Shown here: in pieces, positions 1 to 10,060 of the stretch
How the letters are laid out: each line of letters starts with the position of its first letter
How positions within the stretch are numbered: the first letter of the stretch is position 1
Assembly: GCF_020531845.1 (NCBI RefSeq)
Contig: NZ_JAJAVF010000005.1
Span: 193,667-257,666, forward strand
Direction: 5' to 3'
DNA: 64,000 nucleotides
Source: Methylobacillus methanolivorans
GTDB lineage: Bacteria > Pseudomonadota > Gammaproteobacteria > Burkholderiales > Methylophilaceae
Made by a program: the position numbers and the translations under genes
The notes under the pieces: model-generated
Databases searched by the model: none
Seen by the model: only the letters and a program-made list of their open reading frames with translations
What the model was told of the DNA's origin: nothing

Positions 1-1257
1 GTTCATGATCGCGAACATACCGAATTCACGCACACCGTAAGAGATGTAGTTACCTGGGTTCTTGCCATCAACGTGCTTGAAGCTGGAGCAGCTAGTCAGG
101 TTAGAACCTGTCAAGTCAGCAGAGCCGCCAAGGAATTCTGGCAATACTGGAGCCAGAGCAGCGATCGCGTTTTGTGAAGCCTTACGTGTAGCAACGCCTT
201 CAGCCTTCTCGTTGGTTGCCTTGATGAATGCATCAGTGGCTTCCTTCCAGTTAGCTGGTAGGTCACCTGCCATACGACGCTTGAACTCAGCAGCTTCTGC
301 AGGGTAGATCTTAGCGTAAGCTTCAAACTTAGCATCCCAATCGCTTTCCAGCTTGGAACCCTTAGCCTTGCCATCCCAGCCAGCGTAAACTTCTTCAGGG
401 ATAACGAATGGCTCGTGGGTCCAACCCAGTGCTTCGCGGGTTGCAGCAACTTCTTCCAGGCCCAATGCAGAACCGTGGCAGTCGTGGGAACCAGACTTGT
501 TTGGAGAGCCCTTACCAATGATAGTCTTGGCCGCGATGAAGCTTGGCTTGTCAGTAACTTTCTTCGCTGCTTCGATTGCAGCGTTCACAGCATCAAAGTC
601 GTGACCGTCAACGCTAATCACGTGCCAGCCGTAAGCTTCAAAACGCTTCACTGTATCGTCCGTGTACCAACCTTCGATGTGACCGTCGATAGAGATGCCA
701 TTGTCATCCCAAACCGCGATCAGCTTGCCCAGGCCCCATGTACCAGCCAGCGCAGCAGCTTCGTGGGAAACACCTTCCATCAGACAGCCATCGCCGAGGA
801 AGCAGTATGTGTAGTGGTCAACGATGTCGTGACCTGGCTTGTTAAACTGGTCAGCCAGCAGCTTTTCAGCCATCGCGAAACCAACAGCATTGGTGATACC
901 TTGACCCAGAGGACCAGTCGTGGTTTCAACACCAGGAGCATAGCCATATTCAGGGTGGCCAGCGCAACGGGAATGCAATTGACGGAAGGACTTGATGTCA
1001 TCCATGTTCAGGTCGTAGCCTGTCAGATGCAGCAAGGAGTAGATCAACATCGAGCCATGGCCGTTGGACAAAATGAAACGGTCACGGTCAGCCCAGTTAG
1101 GGTTGGTTGGGTTGTGGCGCAGATGGTGGTTCCACAGAACTTCTGCGATATCTGCCATGCCCATCGGTGCACCAGGGTGTCCAGAATTTGCCTTCTGAAC
1201 TGCGTCCATGGATAACACGCGGATGGCATTTGCCAATTCTTGACGAGTTGCTGCCAT
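1..1257 (-). CDS. tkt: Transketolase (partial, C-terminus outside window)
   Basis: This encodes the first ~419 residues of transketolase, the thiamine-diphosphate enzyme that moves two-carbon units between sugar phosphates; in a ribulose monophosphate methylotroph it would serve the rearrangement phase. The protein starts [20 protein letters not shown]. It shows the substrate/ThDP motif [12 protein letters not shown] (about residues 25-36) and the metal-binding [12 protein letters not shown] (from about residue 152). Near the window edge it shows [12 protein letters not shown], typical of the middle domain. The rest of the ~660-residue family length lies before position 1. The start ATG at 1257 has an AGGGAGA ribosome site at 1263-1269. 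A rho-independent terminator lies only ~25 nt upstream of this start, which suggests control by attenuation (separate entry). Confidence 0.95.
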   Translation of the reverse strand, partial: MAATRQELANAIRVLSMDAVQKANSGHPGAPMGMADIAEVLWNHHLRHNPTNPNWADRDRFILSNGHGSMLIYSLLHLTGYDLNMDDIKSFRQLHSRCAGHPEYGYAPGVETTTGPLGQGITNAVGFAMAEKLLADQFNKPGHDIVDHYTYCFLGDGCLMEGVSHEAAALAGTWGLGKLIAVWDDNGISIDGHIEGWYTDDTVKRFEAYGWHVISVDGHDFDAVNAAIEAAKKVTDKPSFIAAKTIIGKGSPNKSGSHDCHGSALGLEEVAATREALGWTHEPFVIPEEVYAGWDGKAKGSKLESDWDAKFEAYAKIYPAEAAEFKRRMAGDLPANWKEATDAFIKATNEKAEGVATRKASQNAIAALAPVLPEFLGGSADLTGSNLTSCSSFKHVDGKNPGNYISYGVREFGMFAIMN

Positions 1258-1280
1258 ACATATCTCCCTACGGTTGAAGA

Positions 1281-1320
1281 GAAAAAGGCTTCTCCAGCAC
1301 ATACAAGGCTGGAGGAGCCT
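1281..1320 (-). terminator. Intrinsic terminator inside the tkt leader
   Basis: A 13-bp stem (1308-1320 with 1286-1298, one G-U pair) closes a 9-nt loop. On the minus strand it is followed by a run of five U at 1286-1282. It ends only about 12 nt before the tkt ribosome binding site, leaving no room for a tkt promoter between it and the ATG. Any tkt transcript must therefore read through it, unless it is merely the terminator of the upstream thioredoxin-like gene and tkt is expressed by leakage. Confidence 0.8.
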
Positions 1321-1355
1321 CACTCAAATTCTTGAAAACCTCTGGACAGTCAGGA

Positions 1356-1431
1356 TGCTGAAACGATTTCAAGCCCCAGCGACTAAGAGGTATTTAGCCC
1401 ATAATTATTCCTTAGATGCGCAGTTTCAGCA
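1356..1431 (-). promoter_or_regulatory. Structured RNA element in tkt leader, riboswitch-like
   Basis: A perfect 9-bp inverted repeat (1423-1431 with 1356-1364) encloses 58 nt. Inside it is a second stem, CTAAG/CTTAG (1411-1415 with 1383-1387). Within the enclosed part, GCUGGGG (1380-1374 on the minus strand) can pair over 7 bp, including one G-U, with CUCCAGC in the 5' arm of the downstream terminator (1314-1308). The aptamer-like fold plus a possible antiterminator ahead of a terminator is what a transcriptional riboswitch or other attenuator looks like. The ligand is unknown, and it does not match the thiamine pyrophosphate riboswitch consensus. Confidence 0.45.
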
Positions 1432-1491
1432 ATACTAACTCGTGATTAATGCTGCTGATGTCATCGCATATTCATCTTTACAAGCAAACAA

Positions 1492-2055
1492 CTATGCCAC
1501 TTCCCGCCACTTGATCGAGCAACCAATTGAGGACAGCTGCTCCGCCGGGCCTCGCCCGGTTTCCGCCACCAGCTTCATGGCCGCATATAAATCCCGTGTG
1601 GGATTGTCCACTGGTGTCATCACGCGCCCCTGGTTATCAAAACGCCCCCGGTACTGCAATTCCAGATGGGCATTGAAGCCAAAGAAATCTGGCGTACACA
1701 CAGCGCCATAAGCCTTGGCGACTACCTGACTTTCATCAAAAAGGTAAGGAAAAGGAAAGTGAAACTCGCGGGCCACCTCGGCCATTTTATCAAAGGAGTC
1801 ATCAGGGTATGCCTCTGCGTCATTGGAGGAAATCGCGACGGTATTAATACCCAACTCACGCAAAGCACGCACATCTGCCACCAGTCGCTCGCGAATGGCC
1901 TGCACATAGGGGCAATGATTACAGATAAACATCACCAGGGTGCCGTTGACGCCTTTTACCTGAGACAGCGACCAGTCGCGACCATCAACACCTGGCAGCT
2001 TGAAATCTGGTGCGTTCCAGCCAAAATCACACACTGGTGGATTCAGACTTGCCAT
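1492..2055 (-). CDS. Thioredoxin-fold redox protein, AhpC/TSA-like, CNHC motif
   Basis: A ~187-residue soluble protein of the thioredoxin-like/AhpC-TSA superfamily. The redox motif CNHCPYV (Cys45 and Cys48) follows a strand LVMFI, where the active site of a thioredoxin fold lies. This CNHCPYV subfamily occurs widely in bacteria, usually annotated only as thioredoxin family protein; substrate and partner are unknown. I chose ATG 2055 over the longer frame starting at 2073 because an AAGGAG ribosome site sits 8 nt before it and the extra residues (MEGACV) look untranslated. No signal peptide is visible. It is divergent from rsmE across 58 bp, and its transcript would run into the tkt leader region. 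Confidence 0.8.
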   Translation of the reverse strand: MASLNPPVCDFGWNAPDFKLPGVDGRDWSLSQVKGVNGTLVMFICNHCPYVQAIRERLVADVRALRELGINTVAISSNDAEAYPDDSFDKMAEVAREFHFPFPYLFDESQVVAKAYGAVCTPDFFGFNAHLELQYRGRFDNQGRVMTPVDNPTRDLYAAMKLVAETGRGPAEQLSSIGCSIKWREVA

Positions 2056-2113
2056 AACACATGCTCCTTCCATTAGAATTCTTGTAAATTAACCGCCAAT
2101 ATTACACCACCTC

Positions 2114-2851
2114 ATGTCCGCACCCCGCTTTTACCACCCTGGCGCACTATCTCCCGGCCACGAAACCACATTGCCAGACAACGCCGCGATTCACGCGTGC
2201 AAAGCCCTGCGCATGCAAGTGGGGGATGCTGTCATCCTGTTCAACGGCGATGGACACGATTACCTGGGCAAGCTGACGTCTGTCCGCAAGCAGGAAGTCA
2301 ATGCACTGATGATTGAGGCGCACCCACGCCCCACAGAGTCGCCGCTCAAGATCACCCTGGCACAAGCCATTTCCTCTGGCGACCGCATGGACTTCACCAT
2401 CCAGAAAGCAGTAGAGATGGGCGCATTTGCCATTCAGCCCATTGCCAGCCAGCGCAGCGTGGTCAAGCTAGCGGGCGAACGCGCAGAAAAACGTCGCGAG
2501 CATTGGCAGAATGTCGCCATTTCTGCCTGCGAACAGTCTGGCCGCGCTTTTGTGCCTCAAGTTGCATCACCACTAAGCCTGCCTGAATGGCTAGCGCAAA
2601 AACCCGCAGCAGATGCATTGATCACCCTGGCACCGAATGCGCCACAAACACTGCCACAGCTCAAGCTTACAGGCAGCAACATCTGCCTATTAATCGGCCC
2701 TGAAGGTGGCCTAACAGACCAGGAAATCGACATGGCCGCACAACATGGCTTCACCGCGGTGCGCATGGGCCCACGCGTGCTGCGCACAGAAACCGCCGCC
2801 CTGGCCGCGATCGCCAGCATGCAGACCTTGTGGGGCGACTTCACTGCCTAA
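2114..2851 (+). CDS. rsmE: 16S rRNA m3U1498 methyltransferase
   Basis: A 245-residue RsmE, which uses S-adenosylmethionine to methylate N3 of U1498 in helix 44 of 16S rRNA on the assembled 30S subunit. The N-terminal PUA-like domain covers about residues 1-75. The C-terminal SPOUT methyltransferase follows, with the trefoil-knot motifs LLIGPEGGLT (192-201) and MGPRVLRTETA (218-228), which are diagnostic for the family. Full length for the family (E. coli 243). Divergent from the thioredoxin-like gene and followed after 87 bp by argA on the same strand. Confidence is high because both knot motifs are intact. Confidence 0.95.
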   Translation: MSAPRFYHPGALSPGHETTLPDNAAIHACKALRMQVGDAVILFNGDGHDYLGKLTSVRKQEVNALMIEAHPRPTESPLKITLAQAISSGDRMDFTIQKAVEMGAFAIQPIASQRSVVKLAGERAEKRREHWQNVAISACEQSGRAFVPQVASPLSLPEWLAQKPAADALITLAPNAPQTLPQLKLTGSNICLLIGPEGGLTDQEIDMAAQHGFTAVRMGPRVLRTETAALAAIASMQTLWGDFTA

Positions 2852-2872
2852 CACCCTGTCCTGACGCAGATC

Positions 2873-2896
2873 AAAATTGCACCTGAAGTGCATTTT
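2873..2896 (+). promoter_or_regulatory. Palindrome upstream of argA, candidate operator
   Basis: TGCAC (2878-2882) and GTGCA (2888-2892) form a perfect inverted repeat with 5-bp spacing, flanked by AAAAT and TTTT that extend the symmetry apart from one base. It lies ~45 bp before the argA start. Two readings are possible: an operator for the XRE-type DNA-binding domain fused to ArgA, or a short, weak terminator of rsmE, because the right arm runs into TTTT. Confidence 0.4.
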
Positions 2897-2938
2897 CTGT
2901 AAAAATATGCTTTATCTGCAATTTCAGGACAACTCAGC

Positions 2939-4504
2939 ATGGCGCTAGGCAGTGCAATCCGCAAACGCCGCAAGGCACTCAACATGACCCTGCAAGAGCT
3001 TGCACGCAAGGTCAACGCCAATAGTGGCAACCTTTCCCGCATTGAACGCGGCGCACAAGGTGTTTCTGAAGCCATGTTGCGCAAGCTTTGTACGGCACTG
3101 GATTGCACCGCAGCACATCTTTACGCACAAAGCGATGCAGAAAGCGGACACAGCACCAATACCTCGCGGCTGACACTGCACCAGCCACAGGAGTTCGTGC
3201 GCTGGTTCCGCTCTGCCGCGCCTTATATTCATGCGTTTGGTGGCCGTACTTTCGTCATCGCGTTTGGTGGAGAGGTCGTGGATGACGGACAGTTCGTTGC
3301 GCTGTCGCATGACCTTAACTTGCTCGCCAGCCTGGAAGTCCGGCTAGTACTGGTACATGGTGCCCGCCCGCAGATCGAGAGCCGCCTTAAACGTGCCCGC
3401 CTACAAACGCGGCTGGTCAATGGCCTGCGTGTGACAGATGACGAGGCGATGGAGGCCGTGAAAGAGGCCAATGGTGCTGTGCGCGTAGAGATTGAATCCC
3501 TGCTCTCCATGGGATTGATCAATTCACCAATGGCAGGTGCGGATATCCGGGTGGCCAGCGGCAACTTCGTTACCGCCAAACCGCTGGGGGTACGTGAGGG
3601 CATTGATCTGCAACACACAGGCGAAGTGCGCAAGGTCGATGCCGTCGGCATCCAGAAACGCCTGGACGACGGCGAGCTGGTATTGCTCTCACCACTGGGT
3701 TATTCACCGACTGGCGAGGTGTTCAACTTGACGCTGGAAGATGTCGCCACGAGTGCAGCCATTGCCCTGGATGCGGATAAACTGATTTTCCTCATGGACT
3801 CCAGCGGGGTACATAATATCCGCGGAGAACTGCTACGCGAAATGACCACCGACAAGGCCAACAATCTCCTGCGCCACATCGGCAACAACGGCGCACAGCA
3901 AATTACGGAAGACGAATTCTATTATCTGCCCGCGGCCGTCCGCGCCTGCGGCCAGGGTGTAGCCCGCACCCACCTGATCAGTCGACACGTCGATGGTGCC
4001 ATTCTGCAAGAGCTATTCACGCATGATGGCATAGGCACCATGATCACCGAAGATCCGCTCGAATCCATGCGCCCTGCCGATATCGGCGATGTGGGCGGTA
4101 TTTTGCAGCTGATAGAACCATTGGAAAACGAAGGCATTCTGGTAAGGCGTGGCCGCGAACGACTGGAAATGGAGATCCATCACTTCCATGTCATGGAGCA
4201 TGATGGCAAAGTGATTGGCTGCGCGGCACTCTATCCTTTCCCTGACACAAAAACGGCAGAGCTTGCCTGCATGGCGATTCATGCTTCATTCCGTCGCGGC
4301 GGACGTGGTGACCGCTTGCTAAGCTACTGTGAGGAACAAGTCCAGGAGCAGGGCCTGAAATCAGTGTTCGTACTCACCACCCGCACCGAGCACTGGTTTC
4401 TAGAGCGCGGATTCATGGAAGGCAGCGTCGAGCAACTGCCGGGCGAAAAACAAAAACTCTATAACCTGCAACGGCGCTCCAAGGTATTTATCAAGAAGAT
4501 TTAA
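2939..4504 (+). CDS. argA: N-acetylglutamate synthase with N-terminal XRE helix-turn-helix
   Basis: A 521-residue protein with three parts. Residues 1-66 are a Cro/CI-type helix-turn-helix, with core TLQELARKVNANSGNLSRIE (17-36). After a short linker, residues ~86-375 form the amino-acid kinase-like domain (FVRWFRSAAPYIHAFGGRTF is typical of proteobacterial ArgA). Residues ~385-521 form the GNAT acetyltransferase domain, with the acetyl-CoA loop RRGGRGDRLL. ArgA makes N-acetylglutamate from acetyl-CoA and glutamate, the first arginine step, and its kinase-like domain usually binds arginine. Ordinary ArgA is ~440 residues, so the surplus is exactly the DNA-binding domain. AGGA at 2926-2929 supports ATG 2939. 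An in-frame GTG at 3197 behind GGAG could start a short form, but its spacing is poor. argB lies 2 kb downstream. Confidence 0.9.
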   Translation: MALGSAIRKRRKALNMTLQELARKVNANSGNLSRIERGAQGVSEAMLRKLCTALDCTAAHLYAQSDAESGHSTNTSRLTLHQPQEFVRWFRSAAPYIHAFGGRTFVIAFGGEVVDDGQFVALSHDLNLLASLEVRLVLVHGARPQIESRLKRARLQTRLVNGLRVTDDEAMEAVKEANGAVRVEIESLLSMGLINSPMAGADIRVASGNFVTAKPLGVREGIDLQHTGEVRKVDAVGIQKRLDDGELVLLSPLGYSPTGEVFNLTLEDVATSAAIALDADKLIFLMDSSGVHNIRGELLREMTTDKANNLLRHIGNNGAQQITEDEFYYLPAAVRACGQGVARTHLISRHVDGAILQELFTHDGIGTMITEDPLESMRPADIGDVGGILQLIEPLENEGILVRRGRERLEMEIHHFHVMEHDGKVIGCAALYPFPDTKTAELACMAIHASFRRGGRGDRLLSYCEEQVQEQGLKSVFVLTTRTEHWFLERGFMEGSVEQLPGEKQKLYNLQRRSKVFIKKI

Positions 4505-4514
4505 GTCATCGCAC

Positions 4515-4544
4515 AAAAAGGCCAACATTCGCCATTGACCTTTT
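4515..4544. terminator. Weak bidirectional terminator between argA and fhs
   Basis: AAAAGGCC (4516-4523) pairs with GACCTTTT (4537-4544, one G-U) around a 13-nt loop. On the minus strand the stem ends in a U run, fitting the end of fhs. On the plus strand it is followed by AAAT and is weaker. Confidence 0.45.
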
Positions 4545-4569
4545 AAATGATAATAATTAACATTAACGC

Positions 4570-4668
4570 ATTCATCTCTACTCAGTGAGTTGCACACCTC
4601 CCGAGCAGCCATGAATGTCTTACCCCGGTACGGCAATCTCCCAGCACTCAAGGGAGGTTGCCGTTTTT
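4570..4668 (+). ncRNA. Candidate small RNA between argA and fhs
   Basis: A sigma70-like promoter TTGACC (4535-4540), 17 bp, TAACAT (4558-4563) precedes a ~100-nt stretch that ends in a strong terminator (4630-4668) on the same strand. No convincing open frame lies inside. An accessible CACCTCCC stretch near 4593 resembles an anti-Shine-Dalgarno sequence. The -35 box overlaps the weaker terminator above, and the strong hairpin could simply be a second terminator for argA, so this is tentative. Confidence 0.25.
4630..4668 (+). terminator. Strong intrinsic terminator
   Basis: A 13-bp stem (4630-4642 with 4652-4664, one G-U), a 9-nt loop and TTTTT. It points along the plus strand, towards the convergent fhs gene. 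Confidence 0.8.
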
Positions 4669-4701
4669 ACTTGTCCACATGACCTTTCCAAACAATTCTG
4701 T

Positions 4702-7433
<2,732 letters not shown>

Positions 7434-7452
7434 CATATAGCAAGCACGCCTG

Positions 7453-8121
7453 ATGTCGCACAAGGTCTGGATTTTCGACCTAGACAATACCCTGCATGAT
7501 GCAGATGCGGAGATTTTTCCGCATCTGCATGTTGCGATGACACGTTACATCATGAGTGAGCTAAGGCTGGAAGAAGCCGCCGCCTGCCTGCTACGCCAGC
7601 ATTATTGGCGCATCTATGGCGCGACCCTCAAGGGCCTCATGCGGCATCACCGCATACACCCACACCACTTCTTGCAGCAAACCCACCAGCTTGATGAGCT
7701 GGAACACATGGTCAGCACAGTCAAAAGACTGCGACACACGTTGCAGCAACTCCCAGGCCGTAAGGTAGTATTCACTAACGCACCGATGAGTTATGCCAAA
7801 AGAGTGTTAAAATTGCTAGCTATCGATGATGTGTTCGATCAGGTTTTCAGTGTGGAGTCTTCTGGGTTCCACCCAAAACCTGCCGTGCGGGGTTTTCAAC
7901 ACTTGTTGCAAACGCTCAAGGTCAACGCTGGAAATTGCATCCTGCTTGAAGATAGCCTGCCAGCGTTAATGACTGCCAAACGTCTGGGTATGAAGACCAT
8001 CCATGTCTCACCCAAGCCGAGGCGCCCTAGCTATGTCGATGTGCGCATTTCCAGCGTGCTGGAGCTACCGCACACCTGGCTTTATAAAACATATAACAAT
8101 GCAGAATGTCACCAGAAATAG
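7453..8121 (+). CDS. HAD-family pyrimidine 5'-nucleotidase
   Basis: A 222-residue haloacid dehalogenase-like phosphatase resembling yeast Sdt1 and bacterial pyrimidine 5'-nucleotidases. Motif I is FDLDNTLHD with nucleophile Asp9 and acid Asp11. Motif II is the VVFTNAP region, and motif III is the LLEDSLPALMTAK region. The predicted reaction is dephosphorylation of UMP/CMP-type nucleotides; the exact substrate cannot be read from sequence. It sits between argB and slmA with short gaps, an order I know from other betaproteobacteria, so the three may be co-transcribed. Confidence 0.8.
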   Translation: MSHKVWIFDLDNTLHDADAEIFPHLHVAMTRYIMSELRLEEAAACLLRQHYWRIYGATLKGLMRHHRIHPHHFLQQTHQLDELEHMVSTVKRLRHTLQQLPGRKVVFTNAPMSYAKRVLKLLAIDDVFDQVFSVESSGFHPKPAVRGFQHLLQTLKVNAGNCILLEDSLPALMTAKRLGMKTIHVSPKPRRPSYVDVRISSVLELPHTWLYKTYNNAECHQK

Positions 8122-8158
8122 AGCGCTGGCTTCTGCCTGAATCAAGAGGTAAAAAGAA

Positions 8159-8737
8159 ATGGCTTTGAAACCCGGAGAACGTAAGCAGCAAATCCTGGAA
8201 ACCCTGGCAAAGATGCTGGAATCGCCCAAGCGCGAAAAAATCACCACAGCATCCCTGGCTGCCAAGCTTGAAGTTAGTGAGGCCGCGCTTTACCGTCATT
8301 TCCCCAGCAAGGCACGCATGTTCGACAACTTGATCGAGTTCATCGAACAAACCTTGTTTGGCCTCATCAACAAAATCACCTCGGAAGAAGAAGAAGGCCT
8401 GCGCCAGGCACGCCGTATCGTCACGATCTTGCTATTATTCGCGGAAAAGAATCACGGCATGACGCGCGTATTGATCGGCGATGCATTGGTCAACGAAGAT
8501 CCTGCACTGCAGACCCGCATCAACCAGTTATTTGATCGCATCGAATCCACCTTGAAACAAAGCCTGCGTATTGCGGAAACCCAGACAGGCCGCAAGTTTG
8601 ACCCAGAATCCCAGGCCAACCTGCTGTTGTGCTTTGTGATTGGCCGCTGGCATCAATTTGCCAAGAGCGGCTTCAAGCGCAAACCCATGGAGTTCGTGCA
8701 ACAGCAACTGACTTTACTATACGGCCTGGAAGAGTAA
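8159..8737 (+). CDS. slmA: Nucleoid occlusion factor, TetR family
   Basis: A 192-residue TetR-fold protein. The DNA-binding domain (residues ~10-58) has the helix-turn-helix ITTASLAAKLEVSEAALYRHF, and the C-terminal dimer domain includes LLLCFVIGRWHQFAKSGFKRKP, characteristic of SlmA (Ttk). SlmA binds spaced chromosomal sites and there blocks FtsZ polymerisation over unsegregated DNA. AGAGG ~9 nt before ATG 8159 supports the start. ftsZ lies ~6 kb away in the same window, though on the other strand and in another operon. I saw no full-length palindrome resembling the E. coli SlmA site here. Confidence 0.92.
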   Translation: MALKPGERKQQILETLAKMLESPKREKITTASLAAKLEVSEAALYRHFPSKARMFDNLIEFIEQTLFGLINKITSEEEEGLRQARRIVTILLLFAEKNHGMTRVLIGDALVNEDPALQTRINQLFDRIESTLKQSLRIAETQTGRKFDPESQANLLLCFVIGRWHQFAKSGFKRKPMEFVQQQLTLLYGLEE

Positions 8738-8754
8738 GAAAGACAAGCTCAATA

Positions 8755-8786
8755 AGAAAGCCCCGCATGCGGGGCTTTCTTGTTTT
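8755..8786. terminator. Bidirectional terminator between slmA and cca
   Basis: A perfect 26-bp palindrome (8755-8780; arms AGAAAGCCCCGCA and its complement) followed by TGTTTT on the plus strand. On the minus strand the sequence after it is less U-rich. It separates the convergent slmA and cca genes. Confidence 0.85.
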
Positions 8787-8824
8787 CGAATGCAAGGCTT
8801 AAATTAGCCTGACCAATATGCCGT

Positions 8825-10057
8825 TTAAGCGGCCTCTTTGAGGGGAAACCGGTACATCGACTCCATCGCCGTCACCCTGGCAGCAAATACGGCTTCCTTG
8901 ATCGCCTCTGGGCTGCTTTGCTGGCGGGCAATTGCTCCAGCATCCACTGACATGACTAGTTTCAATATCTCCAGCAATAGCGGAAACAGCGGCAACGCCT
9001 GCTGCTCGAAGCCGGTACGCCCGCGGGCATCAGCCTCGCAGGCGCGGAGAAAATCTGAGAACCGCTGCGGCTGGCGCAGTGCATCGGTCTCTTGCAGGAA
9101 ACGCAGGACGGTAGCCGCCTTCATCTCGCCGACCTGGTGCACTTTTCCATGAAATTTGGCCACCACAAGCGCAAGTTCCTTGCAATCATTCGGTACGCGT
9201 AGACGCTTCACCAATGGCTGTAACAAATTGACACTACGTTCCTCATGCCCGATATGTCTGGGCAGGATATCTGGAGGCGTCGTCCCTTTGCCCAGGTCGT
9301 GCGTCAATGCGGCAAAGCGCACCGGCAAGCTAAAGCCAGCACGCGCGGCATAGTCGATCACCATCATCACATGCACGCCAGTGTCGATTTCAGGATGGTA
9401 TTGGGCAGTTTGCGGCACGCCAAACAGGCGATCCAACTCAGGCAAAATACGTTGGAGTGCACCGCAAGCACGTAGCACTGCAAACATACGGCTGGGTTGC
9501 TGCTCCATGAGACCTTTGGCCAGCTCCTGCCACACCCGCTCTGGCACCAAGGCATCGACCTCACCATCCTCAACCATATTGCGCATGAGCGCCATGGTTT
9601 CGTCAGCGACGCTAAACTCGGTAAACCTTGCTGCAAATCGTGCTGCACGCAGGATACGCACCGGATCTTCGCTGAATGCGGGACTGACATGGCGCAACAC
9701 CCTAGCCTGGATATCGTTGACACCGTGATAAGGGTCAATCAATTGGCCCTGTTCGTCCTCGGCAATGGCGTTCATGGTGAGGTCACGCCGCGCAAGGTCT
9801 TGCTCCAGTGTCACATCGGGGTCCGCATGCACCTGGAAGCCTTTATACCCCTTGCCAGTCTTGCGTTCGGTACGCGCAAGGGCATATTCCTCGTGTGTGT
9901 GGGGATGCAGGAATACGGGAAAGTCTTTGCCCACGGGACGATAACCCAAACTAGCCATGGCCTCGGGGGTGCTGCCGACTACGACATAATCCCGGTCCTT
10001 GACTGGCAAGCCGAGTAGCTTATCCCGGACTGCGCCACCCACCGCATATATTTGCAT
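8825..10057 (-). CDS. cca: CCA-adding tRNA nucleotidyltransferase with HD domain
   Basis: A 410-residue bifunctional enzyme that builds or repairs the 3' CCA end of tRNAs. The class II nucleotidyltransferase head has AVGGAVRDKLLGLPVKDRDYVV (GGAVRD from residue 7, catalytic DRD near 21-23). The tRNA-binding middle has RDLTMNAIA and RILRAARFAARF. The C-terminal HD domain contains FAALTHDLGKG and accounts for the phosphodiesterase and phosphatase activities known for E. coli-type Cca. Length matches E. coli (412). It starts 3 bp after the stop of the NDUFA9-like gene, so the two are likely co-transcribed. Confidence 0.95.
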   Translation of the reverse strand: MQIYAVGGAVRDKLLGLPVKDRDYVVVGSTPEAMASLGYRPVGKDFPVFLHPHTHEEYALARTERKTGKGYKGFQVHADPDVTLEQDLARRDLTMNAIAEDEQGQLIDPYHGVNDIQARVLRHVSPAFSEDPVRILRAARFAARFTEFSVADETMALMRNMVEDGEVDALVPERVWQELAKGLMEQQPSRMFAVLRACGALQRILPELDRLFGVPQTAQYHPEIDTGVHVMMVIDYAARAGFSLPVRFAALTHDLGKGTTPPDILPRHIGHEERSVNLLQPLVKRLRVPNDCKELALVVAKFHGKVHQVGEMKAATVLRFLQETDALRQPQRFSDFLRACEADARGRTGFEQQALPLFPLLLEILKLVMSVDAGAIARQQSSPEAIKEAVFAARVTAMESMYRFPLKEAA

Positions 10058-10060
10058 GGC

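Noticed and set aside
415..1215. Long open frame on the plus strand opposite tkt
   Set aside because: Antisense shadow of the clear transketolase frame; no protein features.
1321..1491. Thiamine pyrophosphate riboswitch before tkt
   Set aside because: The conserved CUGAGA and the GAUAAUGCCAGC-like segments are absent, although a different structured element seems present.
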